This document shows positions 33,732-43,486 of a stretch of 64,000 bases of DNA, one piece after another. Source of the stretch: Candidatus Obscuribacterales bacterium (GTDB lineage Bacteria > Cyanobacteriota > Vampirovibrionia > Obscuribacterales > Obscuribacteraceae). Made by a program: the position numbers and the translations under genes. How positions within the stretch are numbered: the stretch's first letter is position 1; each line of letters begins with the position of its first letter. The notes beneath the pieces were generated by a model. It searched no databases. It was not told the DNA's origin and saw only the letters and a list, made by a program, of their open reading frames with translations. The stretch spans positions 17,080-81,079 of the forward strand of contig JAIEQI010000116.1 of assembly GCA_019747875.1 (NCBI GenBank), in the 5' to 3' direction.

Positions 33732-33955
33732 CACAACTCCTGTTCCAAGACATGCATGCAAATTATGGCATTGAATCGAGAGATAACTCAACAAAATGCC
33801 CTGGAGTCATGAAAGCTTGCCTTCCCGCTGAACTCATCCGCAAATTCGCTTCAATAAAAGAAAATCAGTGACCCAAAACGTGGTCGCTGATCGCAGCTTT
33901 GCAAAGTTTAATAGGCGGTGGAGTTAAAGTGACATCTAACTCCGGGCTTTTTAAG

Positions 33956-34031
33956 TGGTACCCCCAGCGGGATTCGAACCCGCGTCGCATCCGTGAAAGG
34001 GATGTGTCCTAGGCCTCTAGACGATGGGGGC
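33956..34031 (-). tRNA. tRNA-Glu (anticodon TTC)
   Basis: It reads on the minus strand. The acceptor stem GCCCCCA pairs with TGGGGGT (one G-T pair). The anticodon loop is CTTTCAC, giving TTC. The T-arm carries GGGTTCGAATCCC. The 3' CCA is encoded (33956-33958). A GGAGTTA/TAACTCC hairpin lies just downstream at 33920-33943. Confidence 0.95.
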
Positions 34032-34207
34032 CAGGCACCACGAAAAGCCAGAATAACAAAGATAACGACTGGGTGTCAACTTATAGGCGTTCTATTTGAA
34101 ACTCGTAGTAATATGAGCGATCTAAGTAGAAACCGTTCGCTGGCATCCCCCGCTACTAAACGCTCCTTCCACCGCGGGCTGTCGCCCCTGATCCACCGCT
34201 AAACGCT

Positions 34208-35179
34208 ATGCAGCATTCATATAGAACGTTTAACAACTACCTGCTCGAGAAGTTTGGCGTCCGCGTCTACCGAGTTCCTATTGACGTCGGCTTCGATTGC
34301 CCAAACCGAGATGGCTCAAGGGCTGTAGGCGGTTGCACATTTTGCGATGAGCGAGGCTCTGGCGCTCCAACCATCAATGCGGCTGTCAACGTGCGGCAGC
34401 AGTTGATAGACGGCGTGGAGCGAATTCGCGAGCGTTACAAAGCCAAGAAGTTTTTGACATATTTTCAAGCCTTTACAAATACTTACGCGCCGGAGGGGAT
34501 CTTGCGCGTTCTATACGAAAGCGGCTTAGAGCATCCAGATGTTGTCGGATTATGTATCGGCACCCGTCCTGATTGTGTCCCGGATAACGTGCTCGACCTG
34601 CTGGCAGAATTCGACAAGAAGACATTCGTCTGGTTGGAAATGGGACTGCAATCGGCGCACAACAAAACACTGGACGTTATCAACAGAGCGCACAGCTCAG
34701 AAGAATTCTTTGACGCGCTCGCCAGAGCACAAGCGCGTGGACTTGCTTGCGCCACACATCTGATCTTCGGCTTGCCAGGTGAAGATCGCGAAATGATGAT
34801 GGAGACAGTAAAGCGTGTTGCCGTTTCAGGAGTAGATGGTATCAAGATCCATCAGCTCTGTGTGTACAAAGGCGCACCAATGGAAATGGATTATCGACTG
34901 GGCAATTTGAAACTGCTTGATGAAGACTATTATGTGGAGCTGGTTGCCGATGCGATCGAACTGCTACCACCGGAGATGATCATTATGCGGTTGGTGGCGG
35001 AAGGAAAGAAAGACGAACTAATCGCACCAACCTGGTCCTATGACAAATACTCTGTCATCGATAAGATCGAATACGAACTACGTCGGCGTAACACAAAGCA
35101 AGGCAGCCGCTTTCACGAGAGCGTAGCATTCGCCGGGGCGCCAAGAAATTTTGCCGCAGTTGGCAATTCTATAGCCTAA
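34208..35179 (+). CDS. TIGR01212-family radical SAM protein (YhcC-like)
   Basis: The product has 323 residues. The cluster motif spans Cys residues in CPNRDG...GGCTFCD (C-x11-C-x-x-C), the unusual spacing of the TIGR01212 family. Further markers are TYFQAFTNTYAP, CIGTRPDCVPD and WLEMGLQSAHNKTLDVINR. It should bind a 4Fe-4S cluster and cleave S-adenosylmethionine; the substrate of the family is not firmly established. It stands alone on the plus strand after the tRNA-Glu gene. Confidence 0.92.
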   Translation: MQHSYRTFNNYLLEKFGVRVYRVPIDVGFDCPNRDGSRAVGGCTFCDERGSGAPTINAAVNVRQQLIDGVERIRERYKAKKFLTYFQAFTNTYAPEGILRVLYESGLEHPDVVGLCIGTRPDCVPDNVLDLLAEFDKKTFVWLEMGLQSAHNKTLDVINRAHSSEEFFDALARAQARGLACATHLIFGLPGEDREMMMETVKRVAVSGVDGIKIHQLCVYKGAPMEMDYRLGNLKLLDEDYYVELVADAIELLPPEMIIMRLVAEGKKDELIAPTWSYDKYSVIDKIEYELRRRNTKQGSRFHESVAFAGAPRNFAAVGNSIA

Positions 35180-35262
35180 CTGCACTAGAAGCCAGAAAGA
35201 CGACAGCGCTCCCAAGATCTTGCAGGATCGTCGGACCTCAGTTGGTCAGGCGATAGAGACCA

Positions 35263-36222
35263 TTACTTTAGAAGAAGTTGGCTGGCGCCTACAATGCCTG
35301 CATAGTCACCGAGTCCGGCTTTCACGATTTCGGTTTTCTTTGTCGCGATCTTGAGCGCTTTGCTGAACGCTTCTTCAGTTGCTACGCGAAAATAGAGTTC
35401 GCTTGCTTCAACAAGTCCGCCACCAAGTATGATGCGCTTTGGATTGAGCAAATTGATTACGGAAGCGAGCCCAACCCCCATATTACGGGCAGCATCGATT
35501 ACTGTTCGCGTTACCAGTTCATCCCCAGCCTCGAGCGCTTGTGATATTGCTTTCGATCTGAGAATACCTTTTGTCGGATCGATCTTATCGCTCACCACGG
35601 AACTTTGTCCGCGACGAACCTCGCTCATGATCGTCTTTGCAATAGCAGTTCGTGAGGCGTAGGCCTCCAAACATCCATGCGCACCACAGCCGCACACCTT
35701 CCCATTTGGATGTAAAATCGTGTGCCCAATTTCACCAGCAGTACCTGTTGCTCCGCGCACGATCTTGTTTTCGATCACTATGCCAGAGCCGATGCCAGTG
35801 CCGACGAATATACATATAAAATGATCGCATCCTTTGCCCGCCCCGAACTTTAATTCGCCCAGCGTTGCTACTTCTACGTCGTTGCCCAGCTTTGCAGGAA
35901 CGCCATAATGCTGGCTCAGAGGCTCAGTCAGCGGCACTTCGGAAAGTCCTAAATTCACAGCATTGATAAGTAAGCCCTTCTCGCGGTTTACCATGCCGGC
36001 CGCGCCGATTCCTATTCCCGCCAGATCCTTCTGCGCAATTTCAGCGCCGGCAAGGGCCTCGTCCACCACGGCAACCAATCTTTTGCTGACATCTGAAACA
36101 TCATTCGGTTGTCGAGTTTTCTTTTTGCCAGTGCCAATCAAGCGCCCGCTCGACAACTCGACGACTCCTGCAATAACTTTGGTACCGCCAAAATCAATCC
36201 CAACGGCATATTTCTCGGGCAT
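35263..36222 (-). CDS. ROK-family sugar kinase (glucokinase-like)
   Basis: The product has 319 residues from the ATG at 36222 (MPEKYAVGIDFGGTK), chosen because the ATP-binding DxGGTK motif starts ten residues later and AGGTGG lies just upstream. The frame is open to 36408 but would overlap the neighbouring gene. Other landmarks are FVGTGIGSGIVIEN, GEIGHTILHP and the ROK zinc motif CGCGAHGCLEAYAS. It phosphorylates glucose or a related hexose or N-acetylhexosamine. The exact sugar is not readable. It is encoded on the minus strand after the gene at 36387. Confidence 0.9.
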   Translation of the reverse strand: MPEKYAVGIDFGGTKVIAGVVELSSGRLIGTGKKKTRQPNDVSDVSKRLVAVVDEALAGAEIAQKDLAGIGIGAAGMVNREKGLLINAVNLGLSEVPLTEPLSQHYGVPAKLGNDVEVATLGELKFGAGKGCDHFICIFVGTGIGSGIVIENKIVRGATGTAGEIGHTILHPNGKVCGCGAHGCLEAYASRTAIAKTIMSEVRRGQSSVVSDKIDPTKGILRSKAISQALEAGDELVTRTVIDAARNMGVGLASVINLLNPKRIILGGGLVEASELYFRVATEEAFSKALKIATKKTEIVKAGLGDYAGIVGASQLLLK

Positions 36223-36386
36223 AGCCACCTCGCAAATCTCTGCCGCATATTCTATCGCCCTGGCGAAGATACCACCAGAGACAAGCTGAGATTCGGCGTA
36301 AAATCCCGGAGTCTTTATATTCGCTTGGACAGTCTTATGCAGTTGCTTAGCTACTTGAATGCATGGTGTCAGGTACGACAGCAGCC

Positions 36387-37382
36387 TTAACGCAAAAGCC
36401 GGTTCCAATCAATAACGGCATGACCGGGATAATTCCGATATCTTTGAGTGTCATAAGCCATAGCTGCGTTGAGGAAAGGAAAAATCTGGGCGCCAGGTAC
36501 GACAGCCGTGGCGGCTGCCGCTAGTTCACCCCAAGAACGAATCTTGAGGGTCTCATAGGATCCCCAAAGATCGCGTTTCCACTCAACACGCTCGGGCAGC
36601 ATTCCAACGGTTCCACTTCGCTCCCAACTTGCGAGCATTCCAGCCCCTAACCCTGCACCGATGGTACCAGCTATGATATTAGCCAGCGAGCCACCTTTAC
36701 CTCGCAAATCGCTCCGAGCTAGCTCCTGATGCCAGGGACTAGCAGATGCGTCTGTTAGCGTGCGAATATCTGCTCCGATTTCTTTGATTGCGGTGTATCC
36801 CTGGTAAAGCAACAATCCTGTGCCAGCGATACCAGCTGCAGCAAGGGCTCCAGCTCCAGCGAAGGTGCCGATTAAACCGACTGCTACGGCTCCCGCTGCA
36901 CCGAGTGCGACAGATCCAGCTAGTCGATATGGGTGATTGAATGCTTCGTATTTCATTCCTTCCCAAATTTCCCGAGCAGCCACGCCAGGATTTTCTATGA
37001 TGGTGTCGATATCCTTTTTAAATGATTTCGCCCAATCGACGATGTTCTGGAACAGAGAATTTGGTTTGGACTCAGCTTGTGTTGCTGCGGCTGGTGGTGT
37101 ATCCGAAACCTCCTTTCCGCTGAGCGACTCATTTTGCAAGTAAGGATTTTGAATCGTCAGCGTGTCGTAGGATTTAGGATCACGTTTTGGCGGAAGTTCG
37201 GCCTCTCCTTGAACCTTTCCATTAGTTATAAGCAAGCTTGGAAGGCTTCCTGTTTCAGATGATCGCGCAGCGGCTGATGGTTTTTCGTCGTGTACGTCCT
37301 GCAGTAGTGACTCACGGGCTTGCTCAGACGGCTTATGTTCTGATTTATCAATCGAACTCTCATTGGCAGTATCAGGTCGCAT
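36387..37382 (-). CDS. Unknown protein with shared leader and Gly/Ala-rich hydrophobic core
   Basis: The product has 331 residues. The N-terminal 110 are polar and disordered and hold SLLQDV and then G-S-L-P-S-L-L-I-T at 45-53, the leader pattern shared with four other proteins here. The middle (about 145-195) is one long Gly/Ala-rich hydrophobic stretch that could span membranes as glycine-zipper hairpins, and a second follows around 225-245. It has no catalytic motif. The resemblance to pore-forming or membrane-insertion proteins is only in composition. Confidence 0.6.
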   Translation of the reverse strand: MRPDTANESSIDKSEHKPSEQARESLLQDVHDEKPSAAARSSETGSLPSLLITNGKVQGEAELPPKRDPKSYDTLTIQNPYLQNESLSGKEVSDTPPAAATQAESKPNSLFQNIVDWAKSFKKDIDTIIENPGVAAREIWEGMKYEAFNHPYRLAGSVALGAAGAVAVGLIGTFAGAGALAAAGIAGTGLLLYQGYTAIKEIGADIRTLTDASASPWHQELARSDLRGKGGSLANIIAGTIGAGLGAGMLASWERSGTVGMLPERVEWKRDLWGSYETLKIRSWGELAAAATAVVPGAQIFPFLNAAMAYDTQRYRNYPGHAVIDWNRLLR

Positions 37383-37678
37383 AGTAGTAATAACTCCGGT
37401 TCTCCCCAGACCATCATCAGATTAGCCCTCCTGGAGATCGCAAAAAATAGAGCGTTGTGCAAAGGATTGATGTCAACTTCACTAAGTACTGGAAGTAAGC
37501 ACACGATATTCAAAAGCAGGTTGGTGCGAGTTTCTACTGTCCATTCGTGCAGATTGGAGGGGCGGGGGAAACAGATTTCCCGGAGTTCTCCCTGAATTTA
37601 AGGAGCTAGTATGCTGGCAGAGAATTCGGTGAATGGGTAGCAGAAACATGAGTATTCGCGGGATTTGGCCTAGAAGAT

Positions 37679-37927
37679 GCGGACGGGACGTCCGCAAGCC
37701 ATACTCATGGGCGGACGGGACGATAGGCCTGGCGATCTCATTCTTGCGGCTGCGAATGCAAACACTGCTAGCACTTTCCTTTTTGATTCGGCTCGGAAAC
37801 GTATGGAGCGCGGGCATCTGCAGATTCTACTATCTAAGCTACAGCTTTAGGGAGACTCTACCTCTTGCGAAACTCCGAATGCGTAGCTGCAACGCGCTTC
37901 GCGCTTATGGGCGGACGGGACGTCCGC
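37679..37927. repeat. Dispersed GCGGACGGGACGTCCGC palindrome copies
   Basis: Full copies lie at 37679-37695 and 37911-37927, and a partial one at 37711-37724. They fall within the gene-free stretch 37383-38077. Short flanks recur too (CATACTCATGG, CCATACTATG). The stem is GCGGACG/CGTCCGC around GGA. Confidence 0.75.
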
Positions 37928-37951
37928 GCTCCATACTATGATGTTCGGCGC

Positions 37952-38045
37952 CCCATGCACACGTTCGCTTTCCATGCACACGTTCGCGTTCCATGCAGAC
38001 GTTCGCGTGGCATACAGAGTCCGCGTCCCAAGCACACCTTCGTGC
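37952..38045. repeat. Tandem array of five 18-19 bp units
   Basis: The units resemble TCCATGCACACGTTCGCGT. The first three are nearly identical, the last two decayed. There are no spacers, so this is a minisatellite and not a CRISPR. It ends 33 bp from the stop of the phosphodiester glycosidase gene. Confidence 0.8.
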
Positions 38046-38077
38046 ACTTTCCTAAGAGCTCGTCTGTAGAGCGGGAG

Positions 38078-39724
38078 TTACTCGGTTGGTTGGCCGGGGA
38101 TGAAGCGTTTCATCCAGTTGAGATGCTTCAGCTTCTTCTCTTTCTTTTTCTTCTTTGGATGAATGACTTGCGGTTCTTGAGCGGCTGTTGGCTCAATCAC
38201 ATCGCAAGAAAGTCCAGTTGGTTCTTCCGGTTTTTCAAGTTCAGCAATTATCTTTTCCGTAATTTCGTTTGCAACCGGATCGGCAATTTGCTCGCCTGTA
38301 GAAAGTTCTACTTTGTCAGCAGTCGCCGGCTCGAACATTTCGCTGAGGTCGCTACTGGGAACGAAATTAGCTTGACGGGAAGCAATTGCAGCGGTGCTGC
38401 GAGGAACAATAGCCAGCGATGCGGCGACTCTTCTTTGCGGAGTTTTTGCGTTGCGAGTTACAATCTTGCCGTTCAGAACCATGGTCGTTGATCCACCACC
38501 ATCAAGGTTCATCGCTTCAACACAACCCAGTCGCTTCAACACCTTGGCCACATCCCAGAGGGTATGCGGTCCTTCAACGGTCAGCAGAATCAAGTGCCTA
38601 TTAGCTGTAACACCAAGTGCGGTGCGAGCATGAATGCTGCTACTCGTCCAGGTTTTGCGGAAATTCTGATCTTTCAAATCCAAAAACAACTTGCCGTTGC
38701 GAATCAATGTAGGTCCGCCACTTACAGCTTGCTTAACATCAGCCCAGCTTTGCGGGCGGGTGTGCCATTGCAAGTAAACGAGGTCGCCGCGATTGAGCTT
38801 GCGAATGTCGCCACTCTTTGTGTCAGAGAGAACAAAGCCACCATATGGAATTGCCATTACTTGCGTAGACTTATCGATCACACGGCCGCTTGCGTCCACT
38901 GCGACCAACGTACCTGCGTAAGCCATCTTGATGTGACTGCCCCAGCGGCGTGTGTAAGCGACCAGCTTCGTACCATGCCTGCGAGGCTGGTTGATGTTGT
39001 TCACCCAGATGTTTGGGACCTCTGGATTAGACGTCTCTATCGTTCCATGAAGGTTCATTCGATCTACGAGAACCTTGCCACTGTCAGTGATTCCCATCGA
39101 AATGCGATCGTAGAGAGGTCCGGAGATCCACTCGCCATCAACGACCAGCGTCCCCAATGGAGTCCCGTCCTTCTTGAAATAGTTAGCGTTCACCGCTGCA
39201 ATTGCTTTGACTTTTTGTGCCTGATCTTTGACTTCATCGAGTCGGTTGAACGACTCACTCGCCATTACCGGCTTGACTTCGATGTTCGGATTCGCCAGGT
39301 CGACATCGAGAATATTGATGTTCAATGCACCACGATGTGTTTTGTGCACTACACCCGGTGCTAGAGTCGCTGTCGACATAACACCAAGCTCATCTTGGGG
39401 TGGTCGGAGAACCTTCGGCGGCGCAACTTTCTTCTTCTTGTCCTGAACTCTCTTCTTGCCGCCAACTGCACGTGAGGCTTTTCGACGAGCAGCTGGTGTC
39501 ACCTTGCGAACACTCTTGACGGCACGCTTGACTCGTCCGGAAGGAACTCGGCGAACGGCAGCTGTCGGCATAGGAGCGACGACTCCGATAGCGACAGCCT
39601 CTGTTGCCATCACATTCAGTGGCGGCATCAACAAACCTACGGTCAGCGCGACCGTCGTAAAGAGCTGTTTTTGAAGTTCCCTAAGATGCATCGGATATCC
39701 GTTAGTAAGAATGGATTGCCCCAT
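38078..39724 (-). CDS. Exported phosphodiester glycosidase (NAGPA/DUF2233 family)
   Basis: The product has 548 residues if started at 39724; the ATG at 39691 would give MHLRELQKQLF and then a signal peptide (LFTTVALTVGLLMPPL), and may be the true start. A basic Lys/Arg/Ala linker follows, then the catalytic domain (about 115-450) with LAPGVVHKTHRG, AAVNANYFKKDGTPLG, RTALGVTANRHLILLTVEG and MNLDGGGSTTMV, the signature of the family. Members remove GlcNAc-1-phosphodiesters or related caps from glycans. The C-terminal 90 residues are acidic then Lys-rich. It probably acts outside the inner membrane on exopolysaccharide. Confidence 0.85.
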   Translation of the reverse strand: MGQSILTNGYPMHLRELQKQLFTTVALTVGLLMPPLNVMATEAVAIGVVAPMPTAAVRRVPSGRVKRAVKSVRKVTPAARRKASRAVGGKKRVQDKKKKVAPPKVLRPPQDELGVMSTATLAPGVVHKTHRGALNINILDVDLANPNIEVKPVMASESFNRLDEVKDQAQKVKAIAAVNANYFKKDGTPLGTLVVDGEWISGPLYDRISMGITDSGKVLVDRMNLHGTIETSNPEVPNIWVNNINQPRRHGTKLVAYTRRWGSHIKMAYAGTLVAVDASGRVIDKSTQVMAIPYGGFVLSDTKSGDIRKLNRGDLVYLQWHTRPQSWADVKQAVSGGPTLIRNGKLFLDLKDQNFRKTWTSSSIHARTALGVTANRHLILLTVEGPHTLWDVAKVLKRLGCVEAMNLDGGGSTTMVLNGKIVTRNAKTPQRRVAASLAIVPRSTAAIASRQANFVPSSDLSEMFEPATADKVELSTGEQIADPVANEITEKIIAELEKPEEPTGLSCDVIEPTAAQEPQVIHPKKKKKEKKLKHLNWMKRFIPGQPTE

Positions 39725-40153
39725 GAAAACAAGAATGATTCAACGAGCTGTTGTTGTCAACTAAAATTGCTGCTGAAGCGCTTGTAGAGGTATATTCCAC
39801 CTCGTTATTCAAAACTAACATATTTTTTCGTTCTGTGCTGACATTTCGAGCAGGTCTTTCTGAGCGCCCCCACGACGATATCCCAGACATATATCCACAA
39901 AGCAGCTCTTGACAGAAACCGCTTGGCGACTTCTTCCGCGCAGATTTCACTATGCATGACTTAAAGCGATATCGGTTAGATAGGCCAACTGTGGGATAAT
40001 CTGCCATTGTTCGTTGGGTTTAGCGCCCAGCTACTGCGCATATATGCCGCCTAGTTGGCTGGGTTTATCGCTCTGCTCATCTCAATTCCGGCTTTGTTGC
40101 TATATCGCTCACCTGCCCCGTCCGCTTGTTTGCCCCAGTCTAAGGTAATTTCA
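39725..40153. other. Gene-free stretch before hom
   Basis: It contains two partly similar pieces, GTTGGGTTTAGCGC (around 40015) and GCTGGGTTTATCGC (around 40060), and TATATG between them as a possible -10. I saw no lysine riboswitch, T-box or peptide leader with Thr codons. The threonine-operon promoter must lie here. Confidence 0.4.
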
Positions 40154-41431
40154 ATGGCTAAAGTTGTTGTCGGCATGCTCGGATTTGGTACCGTCGGCAC
40201 CGGCGTAATTCGAATCCTCGACCAGCATTCGGGCATTTCGCTGAAGAAAGTTGCTGTGCGCGAACTGTCGAAGAAAAGAGCGCTCTCCGCGCCTTGCCCT
40301 ATTACGGCCAACCCAAGCGAATTAGTCGATGATCCCGAAATTGAAATCATCATCGAAGTGATGGGCGGCGAAAGACCAGCGCTGGACTTGCTTACAGCCG
40401 CCATCGAGAAACGCAAACATATCGTGACAGCCAACAAGGAAGTGCTCGCCAAACATGGTCCCGAGCTTTTTAAGCTGGCCGCCAGCAAGGGCGTCGCCAT
40501 CTTCTGCGAAGCTTCGGTGGCAGGCGGAATTCCCCTGATATCAACAATTCACAAGGGTCTTGAAGCCAACCAGATTTCCTCCGTCACAGGCATTCTAAAC
40601 GGAACAACCAACTTCATCTTGTCTTCGATGGAAGAAAAGGGCGAAGATTTCAACGCAGCGCTTGCCAAAGCACAAGAACTTGGCTACGCCGAAGCTGACC
40701 CAACAGCGGACATCGAGGGATTTGACGTCGCTTACAAATTGTCGATTTTGACCGCACTTGCTTTCGGACATTTTGCCAATCCAAAGGATATAAATAGGAA
40801 GGGAATAACGTCGGTTATGCCCGAAGATTTCAAGCACGCGCGCGACTTCGGCTACCGCATAAAGCTTTTGGGCAGCACCAGTGCAGCCGGCGATGCAGTC
40901 GATGTTCGCGTGCGTCCGTCACTTGTTCCAATCTTACATCCGCTGGCTAACGTCTCTGGCGCTAACAACGGAATTGTGGTAGACGGTGATGCAGTCGGTG
41001 AGCTGATGATGGTTGGACCTGGCGCAGGAGAGCTGCCGACTGCGTCGGCAGTTGTCGGTGACTTAATCAATCTAGCCTCAGCGCTGAAGCTGCCGGATTT
41101 CGCTAGCTACTTCCAGGCCGCAATCGAGCCGGGTTGGGCAAAACTCGCTCCAGCAGGCGATCGCCGCAGCGCTTATTACTTGCGAATCGAAGTGCATGAC
41201 CACCCTGGTGTCATCGGTCAAATTGGAACCATATTCGGTGACCATCACCTCAGCATTCGGAACATCGTTCAACAAGGTGTCTCTTACGACCACGCGAGCA
41301 TCATCATCATCACGCAAGATGTGAAGGAAGCAAACATGGAAGAAGCACTTGCCGAATTGTCCAAGAAGGAATTCCTGAAAACAGTGGCAGCTTGCATGCC
41401 AATCTACGCAGCCGGTGGCAAACATGCATAA
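40154..41431 (+). CDS. hom: Homoserine dehydrogenase
   Basis: The product has 425 residues from the ATG at 40154 (MAKVVVGMLGFGTVG, the NAD(P)-binding GxGxxG motif), with AAGG nine bases before. Further landmarks are VTANKEVLAKHG, ASVAGGIPLI, LNGTTNFILSSM and EADPTADIEGFD of the catalytic domain, and a C-terminal ACT domain (YYLRIEVHDHPGVIGQI). It reduces aspartate semialdehyde to homoserine. The ACT domain suggests feedback by threonine. It is the first of a tight four-gene operon. Confidence 0.96.
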   Translation: MAKVVVGMLGFGTVGTGVIRILDQHSGISLKKVAVRELSKKRALSAPCPITANPSELVDDPEIEIIIEVMGGERPALDLLTAAIEKRKHIVTANKEVLAKHGPELFKLAASKGVAIFCEASVAGGIPLISTIHKGLEANQISSVTGILNGTTNFILSSMEEKGEDFNAALAKAQELGYAEADPTADIEGFDVAYKLSILTALAFGHFANPKDINRKGITSVMPEDFKHARDFGYRIKLLGSTSAAGDAVDVRVRPSLVPILHPLANVSGANNGIVVDGDAVGELMMVGPGAGELPTASAVVGDLINLASALKLPDFASYFQAAIEPGWAKLAPAGDRRSAYYLRIEVHDHPGVIGQIGTIFGDHHLSIRNIVQQGVSYDHASIIIITQDVKEANMEEALAELSKKEFLKTVAACMPIYAAGGKHA

Positions 41432-42506
41432 GGTGGCTAAGATGCACAACAATGTTCCGCTTATCGAAAAGTATCGCGATTTCCTTCCGCGCGCCGAAGG
41501 CAGTCCGATTGTCACACTGGGCGAAGGGTTTACGCCGCTGGTGCGGGCGAAAAACTTGCCGCAAATGCTGGGTTGCCCCGCGTTGAAGCTCTACTTCAAA
41601 TTGGAAGGTTTGAATCCGACTGGTAGTTTTAAGGATCGCGGCATGACGATGGCGATCAGTAAGGCGGTCGAAGAAGGATCCCGCGCGGTAATCTGCGCCT
41701 CCACTGGTAATACCAGCGCATCAGCCGCTGCATTTGCCGCCAAGGCCAAGCTGAAGTGCCATGTGCTGCTGCCGGCAGGCAAGGTCGCCATGGGCAAACT
41801 CGCTCAAGCCATACTTTACGGCGCCAACGTTATCCAACTGGATGGCAACTTCGATCAGGCATTGGACCTTGTAAAAGAGTTAGCCGAGAACTATCCGCTC
41901 ACGGTTGTGAATTCAATTAACCCTTATCGCTTGGAAGGACAAAAAACCGGAGCCTTCGAAATCATCGAGGCCCTGGGCGACGGCCCAGATTATCTCTGCA
42001 TTCCAGTCGGCAATGCCGGCAACATCAGCGCATACTGGCGCGGATTCAGGCTTTGGCACAATGACTCGTTGGCAAAAACGGCGCCCCGGATGTGCGGCTT
42101 CCAAGCCGCCGGTGCCGCACCGATGGTATTGGGCGAAGCGGTGGAAAAGCCGGAGACGATCGCAACAGCGATTCGAATCGGCAATCCAGCAAGCTGGCGC
42201 GAAGCCTCAAATGCGATTCGCGACTCAGAAGGATTCATAGACTCGGTAACCGACGAGCAAATTTTGGAAGCATATAAAATGGTGGCAGCTAGCGAAGGGA
42301 TCTTCTGCGAGCCCGCGAGCGCCGCTTCGATTGCCGGGCTGATCAAGTCCCTGAAACTAGGAAAGATTGACGAGGAGTCGCGTGTCGTTTGCATCCTCAC
42401 CGGCAACGGCTTGAAAGATCCCGATTGCGCGCTAAAGAACAGCGAGGTCAACTTGACGCCGTTGCCGCCGACGCTGGCAGCGATGAAGGAGGCAATGAGG
42501 CTTTGA
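41424..42506 (+). CDS. thrC: Threonine synthase
   Basis: The product has about 360 residues. The start is either the ATG at 41424, overlapping the hom stop by eight bases, or the one at 41442 after AAGGTGG. PLP-lysine motif: NPTGSFKDRGM. STGNTSASAAAFAAKAKL and PVGNAGNISAYWRG are conserved phosphate-binding stretches. It converts O-phosphohomoserine to threonine. The length places it in the shorter class related to TRPSB-fold enzymes. It is coupled on both sides by overlapping stops and starts. Confidence 0.95.
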   Translation: MHKVAKMHNNVPLIEKYRDFLPRAEGSPIVTLGEGFTPLVRAKNLPQMLGCPALKLYFKLEGLNPTGSFKDRGMTMAISKAVEEGSRAVICASTGNTSASAAAFAAKAKLKCHVLLPAGKVAMGKLAQAILYGANVIQLDGNFDQALDLVKELAENYPLTVVNSINPYRLEGQKTGAFEIIEALGDGPDYLCIPVGNAGNISAYWRGFRLWHNDSLAKTAPRMCGFQAAGAAPMVLGEAVEKPETIATAIRIGNPASWREASNAIRDSEGFIDSVTDEQILEAYKMVAASEGIFCEPASAASIAGLIKSLKLGKIDEESRVVCILTGNGLKDPDCALKNSEVNLTPLPPTLAAMKEAMRL

Positions 42507-43486
42507 TGCAGAAGGAAAAGGCATTCAAGCGCCCAAATGAAGCGGCACCGTCCGGCGAAATCAAGAAATTAGTCGTGCGCGTCCCTGGAAGCAGTGCCAA
42601 CCTGGGACCTGGCTTCGACGCGCTTGCACTTGCCTATCAACTTTATTGCACGCTTCACTTCCAAATTCTTGAAGAGAACGACCACTCAATTCCACTAATA
42701 ACGTTGAAGGGATGCTTGACCGACGGACTTCCGAAGGACCAAAACAACCTAATCTACAATGTTCTGAGCAACCTTTGGCAAAACGATCCTGCCATTTTGC
42801 AGCGAGTCAGAATCACAATCGAGTCGCACATTCCTCTGGGCAAAGGGGTCGGCTCCAGTGCCGCAGCAATTACCGGTGCGGTTTGGGCGGCGTATGCATT
42901 GTCGGATCAGATCCCCGACAATAACAAGGTTCTTGCCAAAGCCACCGAACTCGAAGGACATTCAGATAACGCAGCAGCCAGCCTTCTTGGCGGATTGGTC
43001 ATCTCGGGACGGTCGTCGAAGACCAGAAAGATCATCACGCAAAAACTGCTCTGGCCAAAAGAATGGTCGTGCATAGTGACGGTGCCCCCATATGTCTTGA
43101 GCACGAAGAAGTCTCGGGCTGCGATTCCAAAGCAAATTAAACACTTCGATGCGGTGCACAACGTGCAAAAGGTTGCGCTGCTAGTTTCAGCGGTAAACAA
43201 TCGGGACGAAGAGGCGATGAGCGAAGCTCTACACGACCGCCTGCACGAACCGTATCGGGCTGAACTGGTGCCACACCTGGCAGCAGTGCGCAAGGTGACT
43301 TCAGATCTGCCCGTGATCGGCTGCGTGCTTAGCGGAGCCGGATCGTCGATTCTCACAATCGTGAACCACCGCCATAAACAACAGGTGATGAACTGCTTGA
43401 AAGACTGGTGCGAATCACAAAGCAATAAGCCTGACGTGCTGGATCTCGAAGTCGACCAAGAAGGGTTGCGCGTAAGTTATGAATGA
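42506..43486 (+). CDS. thrB: Homoserine kinase
   Basis: The product has 326 residues from the ATG at 42506, which overlaps the thrC TGA by one base (TGATG). The frame is open further upstream inside thrC. GHMP-kinase motifs are PGSSANLGPGFDALALAYQ near the N-terminus, PLGKGVGSSAAAITGAV as the ATP-binding loop, and GCVLSGAGSSIL near the C-terminus. It phosphorylates homoserine for ThrC. It overlaps lysC by eight bases. Confidence 0.95.
   Translation: MQKEKAFKRPNEAAPSGEIKKLVVRVPGSSANLGPGFDALALAYQLYCTLHFQILEENDHSIPLITLKGCLTDGLPKDQNNLIYNVLSNLWQNDPAILQRVRITIESHIPLGKGVGSSAAAITGAVWAAYALSDQIPDNNKVLAKATELEGHSDNAAASLLGGLVISGRSSKTRKIITQKLLWPKEWSCIVTVPPYVLSTKKSRAAIPKQIKHFDAVHNVQKVALLVSAVNNRDEEAMSEALHDRLHEPYRAELVPHLAAVRKVTSDLPVIGCVLSGAGSSILTIVNHRHKQQVMNCLKDWCESQSNKPDVLDLEVDQEGLRVSYE

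Noticed and set aside
33920..33952. Plus-strand terminator next to tRNA-Glu
   Set aside because: GGAGTTA/TAACTCC with GGGCTTTTT looks like a terminator on the plus strand, but no plus-strand gene ends near it. On the tRNA strand there is no T-run.
37952..38045. CRISPR array
   Set aside because: The 18-19 bp units adjoin each other with no spacers and no cas gene is near.
39725..40153. Lysine or threonine riboswitch, T-box or attenuator before hom
   Set aside because: I found no conserved T-box or lysine-riboswitch core and no short frame rich in Thr or Ile codons.
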